NCBI GenBank assembly: GCA_023079485.1
Contig: CM041084.1
Span: 133,516,792 to 133,580,791, forward strand
Direction of reading: 5' to 3'
Length of the DNA: 64,000 nucleotides
From: Archilochus colubris
Lineage: Eukaryota; Chordata; Aves; Apodiformes; Trochilidae
Shown here: piece by piece, positions 48,801-62,800 of the stretch
How the letters are laid out: every line of letters begins with the position of its first letter
How positions within the stretch are numbered: the first letter of the stretch is position 1
Translations under genes and position numbers: made by a program
The notes under the pieces: model-generated
The model's input: only the letters and a program-made list of their open reading frames with translations
Databases searched by the model: none
Told to the model about the DNA's origin: nothing

Positions 48801-51800
48801 AGTTAGGGTGTGCCACTCCTCAGTCACAGTTTTATAAAACTTTATAGCCAGACTGCATTGGCTGTGGTTAGGAAGCAGCAGGCTTTCTGGGAGTTCAAAA
48901 GTTTCAGATGTTTACACAGGTATAGACCCAGTTACAGCCTGCCTGCTAAACTTTTATTTTTCTTTCCTACAACAGTAATGGACCAAAGATGCCTGAAAAT
49001 AAAAAAAGAAACCATTGCTGTTCTCAGGCTTTGTCCATGGGAAGTGGACTGAGTCACCATGCTAACTACAAGAAAAACATTCCAGTCTTACAGTGTTCCC
49101 TGTACTCATCTCAAATTAACTTCTCCAGGAGGGATAACATTTTAGGCGCATTTGTTGAGGAGGAAAATTGAAGCAGGGAGATGATAAAGACTTACTCAGA
49201 GCTAGCACAATAGATTGGTGGCAGGACTAGGGAAAGAGGAAAAGATCTGACCTCAGTCTGGTCTCTTGCAGTACTTAATTGTTGTAGGGGCCTCCAGTCA
49301 GTAATGAGTCTAAGACAGTGGAAAGCAGAATTTCTCACGGGGGCGGGGGTTGTGGTGAAGATGTTCATTTCTCTTCTTTTGTTCAAGAGCTGTCTTTGAA
49401 GGCATTGTTCTTCCACAGCTGCAGTAGCCTACATTCACTCTGATAATTGTGGGACAATATGTAGAATGGATGATTGATATATGAGATAAAGTTGTGTAAG
49501 AATATTACTAGAACATCATATGGAGATGATAAATTATGCAAAGGCAGCTCAATGAGACAAGCTAAGGACAATTTTTGTGGGGTACAATGTGGGAGATGGT
49601 ACAGCAGATCCAAATAGGAATAAAATGCAAAGAGAAACAGTAAATAAAACATTTGCTGGGACAAGTCATGTAACAGGACATGAGTTGAAGTAATACAGAT
49701 CAAAAATACAGTATGTAGCTTGTAGGCAGAAAGGGAAAAAAAGATTCCTATGTGCATGAAGACCTCTGTGCTCCCTGCACACCCTGACATTGGTTTTCTG
49801 TATCATAAAGAGGCCTAAGTGCACCTTTTTCCTTTGTTAGGAAGTCCAGGTGTACAGGCAGGCTCTGGATATTTGGGAGGCTGGGACTGGGAGACACCAG
49901 AGAGCTTGCAGAGAAGTCTAGACACATCCAAAGAGGCAGGAAGATGCAGCAGTAGAGATTACAAAATGTGAGATGTACTCAATGCATTCAAAGCAGAGCA
50001 CATGTGGGTAGGATGGGACATAGCTGAAGGGTGTAGGAGATAGACAGCAGTGAGCAGGCAAAGTTTGGTTTTGGTTTAATTTTTTAAAATTTATCTTCTT
50101 TTAAGACACCCTTTATAAATTTGTTACCAGCTCTGTGCTAAGGTTTTTGAGAGCCACGTATCCTGACATTTTCCAGGTCTTCTTTTCTCATTCTTAACCA
50201 ATTGTACTGGATGGTGTGGACAGTTTGAGCTCTTGGTGAGTTTATTTTAAGAGTATTTTGAAAGAAGTGCTTTGAAAAAGGGAAGATGAAGCCTGCAGTG
50301 AGGAGAAATTGTTATTACAAAAGCAGTATCTGAAATGAAGATCTTATTACCATCCATCTACCAAGTCCACCACTTAAGGTTTTTAGCAGATACTTTAACA
50401 AAGGAAAAAGCAGTGGAAGAAGGAATGGTATAGGCACACCTGCAAAATTATCATATTCACCCTGTGGTCCTTGGCTTCTCTCTCCTTTGACAATAAAGGG
50501 AGATTAGCTACTGATTTAGGATGCTGTGATTGCCTCTCCTGGTAGGAACTGGCTCAGAATCATCATTCTAAATGCAGCCTGAGGGAAGAAGGTGAAGGGA
50601 AAGCTGATTTTCCTTTCTCACTGTTACATGTGTAATACAATATTAATCTACATGCTTTGTATTGGTGTTTCCAGTCAACAGAGTCTGATGTCTTAGATCT
50701 GAATAATTATTCCCTCCTTGCCTAACAAGACAAGTGTTTCTAAATGCCCAGTATCATATGCTTGTACACTAACCTCCTGTGGCATGATATAATCTTAGGG
50801 AATCTGATCCAAACCTGCTGAAGGCAGTGGGGAGGATTTCATTGGCTTTTAAAGGCTCAGAAACCAATACACGGTTTGGACCAGAGCATTACTGTGACAG
50901 ATAATATTATTGCCTGAAGTAGCACAGTACTTTTCCTACTATATTGTCACCTGAAGATATTTAAAGAGGTAGAATTGTCCTTTCCCCTCACAAAATACTG
51001 AAAGCATTTCAGTTGCCTGTGCTAATCTTTTGCAATATTGTTATTTCAGAAATACAGGCATCCTGAGCCACATACAGGCTGACAGTGTTATGAAACTGTG
51101 GTACATTTTAAGTTGTCGAAACAATTTTCATTCATGATGTTATGTGTTAAGTTTCATCCCACAGGGAAGATACATGTGGGGTTTTTGTTTTGGTTTTGGT
51201 TGGTTATTCTTTTCAAGCTGAGTTATTATGCCCTGAAAAATGGAAGTGCTGATATAATCTGAAATCATGTTTCCTGAAGGGCCATGTTAAAGCAATGTTC
51301 TAGGACTCTAATAAGCCCCATTGTGAGAGTCATTTGTCATTTTCTCCCTATAGGCAAATTTGCAAAGGTTAGTGGAGGCTATTTGTCAAAGTTAATTGCT
51401 GCTTTAAATTTTACATCCAAAATACAAATAGTTTGTAAATACTGCTAATTTTGCTTTTCAGATTTATTTTGGTAAAAATGTATTTGAGTGACACAGATGG
51501 GGGAGGGGAGAAGAGTATAGGGTGAAATTGTTCATGCATTTGCCTATTTGGGAAGAACTAATTCTCTGTAAGAGCTCAGCTTGCACAGTTTTAGTCAGAA
51601 AATTAGGACAGTCTCTGTGTAAAATCTCCCTGTGCCAATAGCCAATATTCAGAAAAAAATAAGGTACTTTAAATAGGATTGGTTTAAGAGGGGAAACTAG
51701 TGTATTGGTAGCAAAAATTGTATGAATTGTGTATCCTGCTATTTTTTCTTCTCTAAATGTGAATGGTATCTTGCAGTTCCAAAATGTTCTTGTCAATATA

Positions 51801-54800
51801 TATCTCAAGTGGTTTTACTTGTAGATAGAAATTAACCTTCCAGTCTAGTGACTTTCCTTTTCCTTACTCTGATGTGGTTTAATACAGTTTCCATGTAAAG
51901 TATTTGCAATACTAAGGAAAAGGCTGATAAAAGAACCCTGCCTCACAAAATTATTCATGGGTATTGCTTTAAAGCATGATTGTATGAAACTGCTTATAGT
52001 TGAAAATCATATTCCACTTAACTACAGCATTACCATTTCACAGGGAGTTGTGTAAGAACTTTCTTTTAAATGAGGGGAATTTAGGGTTTTCTTTGTATTT
52101 TTCATCAAGTTACTAGTTATTTTCTGGCAGTGCAAAACCAGAAGTGTTTGATAGCTGAACTTCTAGGCTTATAGGGTCTGATTTAAAGGAGCCCTTAGAT
52201 AAGTGATGGTCTTCCTACATAGCTTGATAGCCAGTCACCCCAATTCATAAAGTAAATACTTAAGTAAGCAAGAAAGGGAGTACTTGTTTTCCTGAACTTT
52301 TTAATCATCAAACTCTTCCCCAAAGATGGATCAGATCCTCTTTTCTAATTTATTCAGCATAAATGAATTAAATCGAAACCTCATTAGCTCACAGGAGAAT
52401 CTCTCTGCACTGACAACACTTGCTAGGGATTAATCCCAAATCCAAGGTCGTGTTATTCTTCTACATTGCCTTTTCTAGTGGCATCATTTGTTCACAATAA
52501 GCAGCTTTAGAGCCCTTCTTTTGGAGGTTGCTGAAAGACTTAAGTGCCTTTCACTGATGTTTTCAAATGCTGATAGGCTAATACTAGACTGAGCAGTTCT
52601 CCAGTAAGAATTTTCTGCATATCAGCTACTGAACCAATATCTATGAAGCTGAATGTATGAGTTACACAAAAGTAGTAGTATATTACTCTAAGAAGTAGAG
52701 TACTGCCAGGACTGTAAGGTTGTAATTCCATTAGCCTGATGAAAAAACTATGCCTGCTTCTTTTCTGCTAAAGACAAAAGCCTTGAGAAAGTGCTTGCTC
52801 ACTATTGAGTATATTAGCTGCATATACTACTATGCAATTAAATATGAAAAGTTTTATTACATCAACAATGTGTTAATGATAAGCATAACATTAGCCTATT
52901 GAGATACTGAATTTTTAAAATAATTGTTATATGTCAGATGTTTTTAAGTCCAGATCATAGCCAAAAGGTGGCAGTATTTTATTCAATATTCATTTGTAAA
53001 ACACTTTAAAAATGCATGTATTATTGACACTTTGCTTCTTACATCAGATCAAACTGGATGATTGTATCATGAAAATAATGTCATTTTAATAAAATTACTT
53101 TTTAAGAAGGAAATCAGAAAAGTACTGAAAGCTTGCAAAAAATAATCTGTTAAATAATTTTAAATATTACATGTGTAGTATTTCCCATGATACCTACAAT
53201 GCCACTGAACAATAACTTTGGGGTCTGGGTGTTTTTATGCAGTTCTTAAGAGCATCAGAACTTTTCCTCTAAGTGTTGGCAGCTAACTCATTTTACCTTC
53301 AAAACGTGAGAAATTAATCTCCACTTCTTTTTAAATATTAGCCAAAACTGCTGCAATTTGTTAAAAACAATTTGTTTTATACACCCTAGGGATGTAAGAT
53401 TTATCATAAAGTGAATATGGGCTTTTTTTGTGCTGAGACAGCAGTAAGTTGAATAACTGTTGAAATATTACTTTTCCTGACTGCCAAGTGGTTTAGCCTT
53501 ACATCAATGGTTTGTTAAGAATACACTGAGATAAAAGTTTAAATATTAATGGTACACAGTGCTTGCAAGTGCAATTATGTCCAAGCTAACATTTCCCTGT
53601 AAATTTTGATCCATAGTAATGTCATATGCAAATATGAAATTACTGTAGTTACAGAATAAGTTTAAGTCCAGTGCATCAAAGGAGTACTTTGTGTTGATAT
53701 GAATACTTTAAAAAAATCACTTCTTGTTACACTCCTGTAGAAATATTGAAGAATAAAAGACCTACTCCCTAAATATTATCCAGTCTATTTTCCTGTGAAT
53801 ATGTTTCATCCTTTCCAGTGTTGAAAAGTATGGGTAAAAATTTTTATGTGAGTTATAAGAAAACCTGATTCAAAGGTCAGAAAATCCAATTGAAGTGATA
53901 CTGCTTTTTAATATGCTTCCATCTTCATCTCCAGTAGAGTACAATTCACACCTATCTATCTTTTGTAATGCCAAGGAAAATGTGGTTGGTACAGTTCCTA
54001 AGGGAACTGCAATAAAGAGGCCGTGAGATTCATCACTGACTTCTCTCTCTGTTTTCACTTCATTCTTTTGAACAGCCCACTCATTACATCTATAAGGTCT
54101 GTTCATTCAAAAAAGGACAAGAGACAAATTTTTGTTCAAGAATCATTTTGATGTTGTCACATCGACAAGTAAGCAATGTGAAATGTGATTATTTATTTAA
54201 TCAAATGAGGCAAAGCATTGCCTTAGTAGCACAAATTCAGGAAGCACCATGAAGGTATCAGACAAATGCCACAGATGTAACAGGGAGACTGTTCTGAAGG
54301 TCAAAATGGATAATGTTTGTTTTTCACAGATAACTCAGATTTTTTTTAATGTTCTAAAGAAGTGCAAGTGTGTAAATGCTGACTTTGCTAATAATCTGTT
54401 TCCTGATGCGTTCTGATATTTATGATCCCTCTGTGTCTAGAGTCTATTCCCAAAGAGTATTTTAGAAAAGTTTACTTATACAGAAAGGCCTAGAGATGTC
54501 CCAGAATTATTCTAGGAACAAATCCAGAAGATGGTGGACATATTATTTTACGTGGTATTTAAAGGAACCATTGCTTGGGACAGTGTGTTCCCAAGATATT
54601 AATATATCCCTGGAGGAGGAAGGAAGTTTTCTCAGTGCACGCATCACATTTTAAGGAAATTTGGTCTGGAAGCACAGCATGATTTCAGCAATAATATATT
54701 TACATTACATTTCAAATACAGTGAATCAATCTAAATGTAAAAGCAATGTTACAAACTTTAAATAAAATGTAATTGTCATACCTGTCATCATGTACATTAA

Positions 54801-57800
54801 AGGTATTTTATGCGTATGCAGTTACATATGAGTAGTACATATGCTAATTCTTCCTGTGATTAAACTGGGAGGTTTTTTTAATGCATTCAAGTATTACTTT
54901 TAGCAATAAGCTTTGTGATCATATGCAAGTAAAGCTTTAGGTTGAAGTTTTGTTCTGCTAAGAGAAGGATGAGCTCCCTGAACAAAACAGAACAATCAGG
55001 GGAAGGATTTGGGCAGTTTTCACATTCATGTGTGGGAGGAGGTTTGCATCTGCTGGGTGCATGTGTGCCTTATACCATACATTTACTGCTATGGATGGCC
55101 TGCACCTATGCACTTGTTTTTAGGGTTTGCTTTCTGCTCTCTAGAGAAGCTGTGGTTTCCTCTTGGAACTTCTGGTGCCAACACCCTCTGTTTTGTCTTG
55201 ATGCCAAATGCAGCAGTAGGCGGGGTGGGGGAAGCTGTGCACATGTAGGGCCATTCCCCAAGTGCGTGCGCTGTGCCATGTGCTGCTCCCTGGGTGAGCC
55301 TGCACTGGAGGCCCCACTGAGTTATCCCTGGGTCTTGCTGATACTTCAGTAAAAATATAATCAGCTTGCAAGATTTGTCCTGTGTATTCCTACAGAAAAG
55401 CTTTCAATGTCCAATAAATAAGCAGTTACTGCTTACATGCTACACTGTTAGTTTCGACCTTTCCCTAGTAGTTGCATAAATTAATGTAATACTTGCCCTT
55501 TCCCACTTGGTATAATTTTTCTTTGTGTGTGTGTGATGTTTCTGTTATAGAACATTTAGTAGCTAGTTTTCCAATGTTTCCAGTGTTCCAATGTTTCCAA
55601 GCTCCAGTTTTAAGTGAACATACTTGTTTTCTTTGAAAAAGAAAATAAAAACTAACTGATGGGCAAAACTTTCCAAGAACAAGTTCATTACATCTGTATG
55701 CCTCAGGATCGCTTTTGGGGAGTTAAGGAAGAAAAAGTTCCAGGAAATTTTGTGTCTCTTAGGGGTTTTGTTATTATTTAATTTGGGCATTAAATGCAAA
55801 TCAGTCTACAAGGGAAATACAAGTCATACAAAACTGCCCAGCTCTCTAGGAAGTCATAAGGAGATTTCAGGGATTGAAATGAAGTTGGACAGGCCAGCAT
55901 CTCCTTTGAAGGTACTGTTGATAACTTTGCTAAAGAACTTAGTGAGACTGATCAATCCTGTGCTGTTCATGTGCTCTGAAGTTGCTGTGAAAAAACTGTA
56001 GGTTTTTTCTAACACTTGTGGCACTGATGGTTACTGTGCACATATCTCACCCGACACACACACAAACAAGAGCAAAACATTGGTTTTATAAGAAGCTACT
56101 ATTTCAATTGCAGATTATTGGGAGATAATATTGTAGATTCTGTAGCACTGGTATCTTCTGCTCCCACTTTTTGATATTCCTAATTTTACACATTTTTAAG
56201 AACTAGATTGGATCAATGTCACCATGGGCTGCTTTCCATCATGTGGTATGCATTACTGGAGGTTTTTAACTTTCCATTTTCATACCTACGATTTAAAACA
56301 TTTTCAGGACAATTTGCTATTTTAGGAGAAATTCCTAATTTACAAATTTCAGATATATTGTACAAGAGGTAAACATATTGTTGTATTCATCACATTCTTA
56401 AGCTATGTTTAGGGAGGATTTGACAGAGAATATTCAAACATAAAAGGCCATTCCTTGGTGAAGCTTTGAACTGACATCCTCTTGTGGCACCTTGGTCAGT
56501 GGGCTTCACTGGCTTTAGGGGATTTGAACTAGTGGGAATTGTGGAATTGGTAGATAGGTGGATTGTTCAAATTAGAGTCTCATCCTTTTCCTAAACTTTA
56601 GTTTAACTGCTCAGATTAATAGTAAAAAATAGTATGAAAATTAATAGTATTTTTGCATTCAGCAGCCATTACTTCACATGTAGTAATTTCTGAGATCAGG
56701 TGCAAGTCAGTTTCACCCCAGTTCAGTGAGGATGTCAGGCTTCTGCTTTCATGCCACAGGATCCTCTGTTGTTCCCTTTGTCACACTTGGGTAACCTGCA
56801 GGGCAATTCAGTCAAGTTTGAAAGTAGGGTAGAGATCCCAGAAGGGAAAATCTTAAGTAGTTCCAGGGACAGAAGACAGCCCCTGAACCTATTTATTCAT
56901 CTGCCTGAGGATGAGAGACTTGATTTTCAGCTGGATTTCTTGGCAGCCAAGTAAATCAACATTTACATGCAAGTCAGTCAGATATGTATCTAGCTGCAAG
57001 ATGTAGAGCATTATGTCTCTTTTCTAACATAAAGCAAATACAAGTAGATAAGGAAAACTTGAAGATACAGTTACAAAACATGTGAGTGCTGAAGCGTGGG
57101 AGGGAGGGGGGTGTTGGTGTTACAGTTCAGCCATGAACAGGAAGATAAAAACATCTTTTTCAAGAAATACTTGATTGTAGCTCATCAAGTACGCAAGAAG
57201 GCTTAGACTCTATTAGTAATTGCTATCTAATGTATCTACAGTTGAAAATATAACACAAGGTAAAGAAATTCAGTATCAAAGAACTTGGCACTTTTGGACA
57301 ACTGTCAGTTTTGTGGACTTCTGTGCTGAGTCTCACATTCATCCTGAATTTATCTGTAATTTTTATAAATTCTACTTAATATAGTGGAACTTGGAAATGC
57401 TGGGAATCTTCAGAGGATGATACATCCTCTACATTGACATGGCCACTTGCATATGGTTGATGAAACTTTACATATCTTATTTGATCTTTCTGGCAACAAT
57501 CAGTCTCTAACAAGACATTTCTTTGTATCAGACTTGAGGAATGGCTGAAATAATGAGAAAATGTAAAAGCAGAAATGATCTTGTTCATACTTCTTTTTCC
57601 ATAGTGATGAAGTAAAGATCTAATAGATGACTGAGGGCAAAGGTGTAGGTAGTGCAGTTTGAAATCAAAACCCTAAAGGCCCTTCTTTTCTTAGTTTCAC
57701 ATTGTAGCAAAAATTGTGTTCTCTACTCCCCTAAAAGGATGCATAAGTTGCTAATGCAGCCCCTTGGAGACATGGGTGGTTACTCAGAGGAAAGTGCTTG

Positions 57801-59195
57801 TCCTCCCATTGGCAACATACACGTAGGAATCACAGCTGTTAGTGCGAACTCTGAAAATGTCTTCAATAGCTGTATGCTCTGACCTCAAAAACTGGCTGGT
57901 TGCTGTAGTAGAAGTTAAAATTTCTTTTAATCTGTGTCTTGTTTAGCCCTGTCTGAGGGTAGCAGGGAGGAGATTTTGAAACATTCAGCTGTGTAGAGTA
58001 GGTACAAAATTTAATGATTCCCGTAATGTTCAAGGTGATTTACATAATTTTGACATTTGATAGATTTTTTTTTTCATGGATAACTCATTAATATGAGTGG
58101 CTGCCTGTCTCATATAAACCATCCCAAAGCAGACAGTAGGCTTCCAGAGTTGATGAAACACCCATAGGCTGTCTTACAAGGTGTCTTCATATTTGCAAGC
58201 ATATTACGAGTCCTTCCATCCCTTTATCAGTTAGTATTGCTGACAGAACTGTAATGAAATACTGCTTGAGCTACTTCTAAAACTGAAGGTTTGGAACTAA
58301 CGAATGGTTCAACATGCTGCCTTATAAACAACAACATGCCACCTCAGTTCACTAAAATAAAATTCACTTTTCCAGTTTTTAATCATACAGAGTTCAAATT
58401 AGCTTGGATACAGTTCAACGTATTTGTATTTTAGATTTCACTGCTTATAGCACAGTACATTTTTCTATTTACATTAGTTATAAGGAGATTGAGAGACATT
58501 TTTAGGCTCTGGATCAAGATGTTGCTGAAACAATACCTGGTTTATCCACGTTAATGAAACTACTCACTGACCAAGTGGGAATAGGATTGATTAATGTGCA
58601 CTTAAATCCATGAGCTCAAGTGTGATAATTTTCAGGGACAAAAAAAATTAGACCAAGGAAAATCCTTCTGGTTCTGCAGATCTTTATAACAGTGTTATAA
58701 AGAGGAATAACTAACTTCAGAGTATGATGATTTAAGGTTAATATTTTCCTGATGTATTTCAAATAATGTAAAAAAGGAATTATAGATTGAGAGAAGAGAG
58801 CACACAAAAAAGTTTTCTCCAAAATATACGTTTTACTCACTATTATTTTATATTTTTGAGCTAAATGTATATATGTGTAAGCAACTCTGATACTGCCAGA
58901 ATGTATATATATATATATACATATATATGCCATGACCAAACTTTTGTAAGAATTTTTCATCTTTTATGTGGTTCATCACCTTTTGCTTTTATGTTCCTTA
59001 TATGATTTTGCCTTTGCAAACAAATGTACTTAATAGAAATGCAGTATTGCAAATACAGATTTATTGTAACAGTCCCAACTGTTGATTTAGCAGTCTAAAG
59101 TAGTTCTTGCAGAAATATTTGCATAGGAAGCACATGCCAACATTTCACAAAGCTTTGCAAAGCTCTGAAATAATTCAGTAGATCTAACACCCTGT
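42836..59195. other. Long intergenic stretch, no gene or repeat family recognised
   Basis: About 16 kb of AT-rich sequence upstream of EIF3E. Contains A24 at 44067-44090, a 24-bp-spaced tandem duplication at 46862-46904, a TA microsatellite at 58903-58929 and a G-rich patch near 49337-49353. Open frames reach 136 codons but none resembles a known protein. EMC2, the next gene expected on the plus strand, was not seen. Confidence 0.65.
46862..46904 (+). repeat. Tandem duplication, 24-bp period
   Basis: TTATTTAGTTACTGCATTA occurs at 46862-46880 and again at 46886-46904, separated by a 5-base spacer. Confidence 0.85.
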
Positions 59196-59827
59196 AAAAC
59201 ACTGCCCAGGTAGCCAAGAAGGCCAATGGCATCCTGGCCTGCATCAGGAACAGCGTGGCCAGCAGGTCCAAGGAAGTGATTCTGCCCCTGTACTCAGTGC
59301 TGGTGAGGCCACACCTCGAGTACTGTGTCCAGTTCTGGGCCCCTCAGTTTAGGAAGGATATTGAGGTCCTGGAGTGGGTCCAAAGGACGGCAACCAGGAT
59401 GGTGAAGGGACTCGAGCACAGACTCTATGAGGAGAGACTGAGGGAGCTGTGGCTGTTCAGTCTGACGAAGAGGAGGCTCAGGGGAGACCTCATCACTCTC
59501 TACAACTCCCTGAAAGGAGGCTGTAGCCAGGGAGGGGTTTCCCAGGCAACTCTCAGCAAGACAAGAGGGCATGGTCTTAAGTTGTGCGAGGGGAGGTTTA
59601 GGTTGGACATTAGAAAGAATTTCTTTACCGAGAGGGTGATCAGGCATTGGAATGGGCTGCCCAGGGAAGTAGTGGATTCTCCATCCCTGGAGATATTTAA
59701 AAAGAGACTGGATGTGGCACTCAGTGCTATGGTCTAGTAACTGCAGTGGTAGTGGATCAACGATTGGACTTGATGATCTCTGAGGTCCCTTCCAACCCAG
59801 CCAATTCTATGATTCTATGATTCTATC
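59196..59827 (+). mobile_element. CR1 LINE, 5'-truncated, comparatively young
   Basis: About 630 bp of CR1 3' region. The reverse transcriptase C-terminal frame is open to a natural stop near 59737 and includes [42 protein letters not shown] and [12 protein letters not shown]. The 3' UTR follows (GGTCCCTTCCAACCCAGCCA) and ends in three ATTCTATG octamers at 59804-59827. The 5' part of the element, including the reverse transcriptase core and endonuclease, is missing, so it cannot move by itself. It is the least decayed CR1 in the window. Confidence 0.95.
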
Positions 59828-62800
59828 TTTTGAGCATCTCACCTCCTAGGAGTTACCAGTCCTTCAGCATCTACAGGCTCTGCCCAAAGCAGAATAGTAG
59901 GAAGAAGCACATTGCAGATTCACTTTTCTCTAACTCTGGAAGCTCCTTGTCTTTGCTTCTCACATGTGTTTAGAGATGGCATATTTCTTACTTTCAGGCC
60001 AGTGTATATCCTAGAGTAGGTCAGCATTTTCCAGAGCATCAGTAATACCTACTCCCTCCTTAGTGACTGTGGGAATGTGATTTTAAACTTAAGGCAAATT
60101 GCAAAATTCCTTTTCCATGCTTGAGGTACACCTGACATGCAACTTATGTGTGGGAATATAAGAGACTGACCCTGGATTAGGTTCCATCTAGCCTGTCCTT
60201 CCTGAGTTTTAAGTGCTCTCATCACCTTAGCCATTATTGAGATTGTTGGCAGTTTCACCATGGGTTTTAGCAATGAAAGAACACCAAATGACTTGACTGT
60301 GAACAAGGTTTCAGAACCTGAATTTGAGAAGTTCTGAAACCCAGTGTAGTGTGCTACACCTAACTTTTCTCAAAAGACAGATTTTTAGATCGTTTTCTGA
60401 TGTTACCATTGAGCCAGGAGGAGAAAAAATTCACTCCAGGTCAATTTGTGTTAAAGCAGTTTTCACTGTAGCTTTTGTAATCATTTCAGTAGTTTAAAAA
60501 GTCAAATGACTGAACAGCTGCCCCCATTCACTAGTCCTTCAGATATTTCTTGACATCAACAAGAGTTTTGCCTTTGAACTGAAGGAACTAGTGCTTATCA
60601 GCCTATGTTTAGAATTATTCATGACATAGAGTGGTAAAACTTCTGCACATGAATAAATGGTTGAGTAGTTTAATTCACTGAAGTGCAGAGAATGCAGGTA
60701 GATATTATTTTGGTCATTACTGGGTAACTAAAGACAAAGGCAGCAGGCAGGATAGCTGACTGCAACAGCAGCTTTCTGTTCACTGCATTTACCTCATTTA
60801 CCCATTTTTAAAAATCAATCTGCATTTCATTTTATATTGTTTTGTTCTGCGGAGGCATCATTAATCTTTTCAATAATTCTGCTATCATCCCTATGTCCTC
60901 TGTGGCTGTAAGATGCAAGATCTTAATTATTTTGAAAGTTCCTGGTGTCAGTACAACTGTGCAGGACTGTGATTGGAAAGAGAAAAATGTGTGATGATGC
61001 TAGGAGTTGTCCCTAAGGAAAAAATTGGCAAACCCAAACAGTTCTCTTTTAGACCGTAAGTCCCATAAAACAGTGTGCCAAATGTACATAGCAGAACTTT
61101 GAATCTTTAGTGAATTTTCATTGACTGCACTGAAAAAAGAATCTCTTTTTAATGATCCTGCAAGCAGCATGGACAGGAAGATTCATTGCAATATACTATA
61201 ACTAAATCTCCATATCCCCTCAGCTTTTCTTTACTCGAGTAGTTAAAGATTGTTGTCAGAAGTCTGGCAAGGTTCACAACCAGGATTCCTTCTGTCGTCC
61301 ACTCATCAGCTCTTACGAGGTGCTGCCAGGAGAGAAGGAAATTGCTTGTAGCCTGTACAAGAGCACCTTGGCCCTGGCACCTGGCCCATACAAGCAGACG
61401 TGAGAGAAGTGCTCCAGCACAGGGTGATGGAGTTGGTTGGGTGGAGCTCCTTCATCCTCGGCTCACTGACAGTTCTGTGTTTTCATGAAGTTTTCTGTAA
61501 AGCTTTGAAATCAAACCAACTTGTGGAATTGATAGCTTGCTCAGCCCAGAAGGATATAACTCAGATAAACCATGAAGGGTCTTTTAAAAACTTCCAGTGA
61601 AATCTTTAAATTTTGCAAGCAATGGTTAGGCTCGTAGTCAGGTTTTGACTTTTGTCTTGTGGGCCTGTACTTGACATAGAATGCCATGTTAGTCACTTCT
61701 TTCTCTCTTTGCCCTTGCTGCTAATAAAAAGATGAACATAAAAATAAAACTTAGTGAAAATCAGAAATTATCTATGAATATGACATTCAATCATTTTTTG
61801 GTTTGTTTTTTTTTTTAAAGTGAGGTAGTATTTGCTTAATATAACCCATATCCATTTTGATTCTGTGTCTGTAGCTATCATTGAATGTTTCTGAATCTTC
61901 TTGCAGTGAACTGCACAACCATACTTTCTCTCAGCTTTTGTGATCCCAGAACCTTAACACCACTTCCCAGCCAGTGACCCTGTGATGAATGGTGAGTTTA
62001 TACAGCAAAATCTCATCACCATATGTCCGAGTACACCATGGGGTATACTGTCTCATATAAACCATCCATGATATAAAATGAATATCATTCATGATATAAA
62101 ATGAAACTCAACTCTAAATGCTAGATTAGGAATTTTGGCAAAGATGATGTTTAGCAGTAAAGATGCTGAAGAGAAAGTAATTTGAACTGCGTTCTTCATA
62201 AGGACATCAGTTTGCTCAGGCCTGACAGACAGACTGAGTAAAGGGCATTCTTCTATCATAATTGAACACACAAAGAAGCTGTACAAGTAAAGAGATTTTT
62301 ATTAACTGCCAGGATGCATTCTTTTCAATAAAGCTATCCATATGTACTTTGAGGAGATAGTTAAGGTTAATGACAAAGGACATACAACCACACTCACACT
62401 GACTTTGAGGATGAGTCATTCAGCTACAAATATTGAATAAAATGAATTACTTTTGTTGTATTTCTTTGAAACGGTGATTTAATAAACAGCCCAACAGGGA
62501 CAGATCTCCAGTCTAGCACCTATAAGCATCCCTTTTAAGCTCAATGCATTTCTATTCTGATACAGTGACAGATTTTTTGTATTTTAAGAAGACTTACAGA
62601 AGTATATTTTCATTTAGAAACTCTCTCATACCTTTGTAAACTTCTGCTTATATGTATGCCTATATATTTGTTGACATGAAGAGATATGACAAGGAACTAT
62701 GTCTATATATAGTCCACCAATTCTACTGAAAATACTTAATTATCCACTATGGAAAGTGCTTTGGCTACAGAATAATTTATTATTTATTCACAGGTGCTTT

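Noticed and set aside
49383..49790. Minus-strand 135-codon hydrophobic ORF
   Set aside because: No recognisable motif, AT-rich composition produces hydrophobic codons, and there is no gene-like context.
59255..59737. 160-codon open frame as a host gene
   Set aside because: It is the C-terminal reverse transcriptase part of a CR1 LINE, 5'-truncated and followed by the CR1 3' tail. The opposite-strand ORF at 59294-59647 is its shadow.
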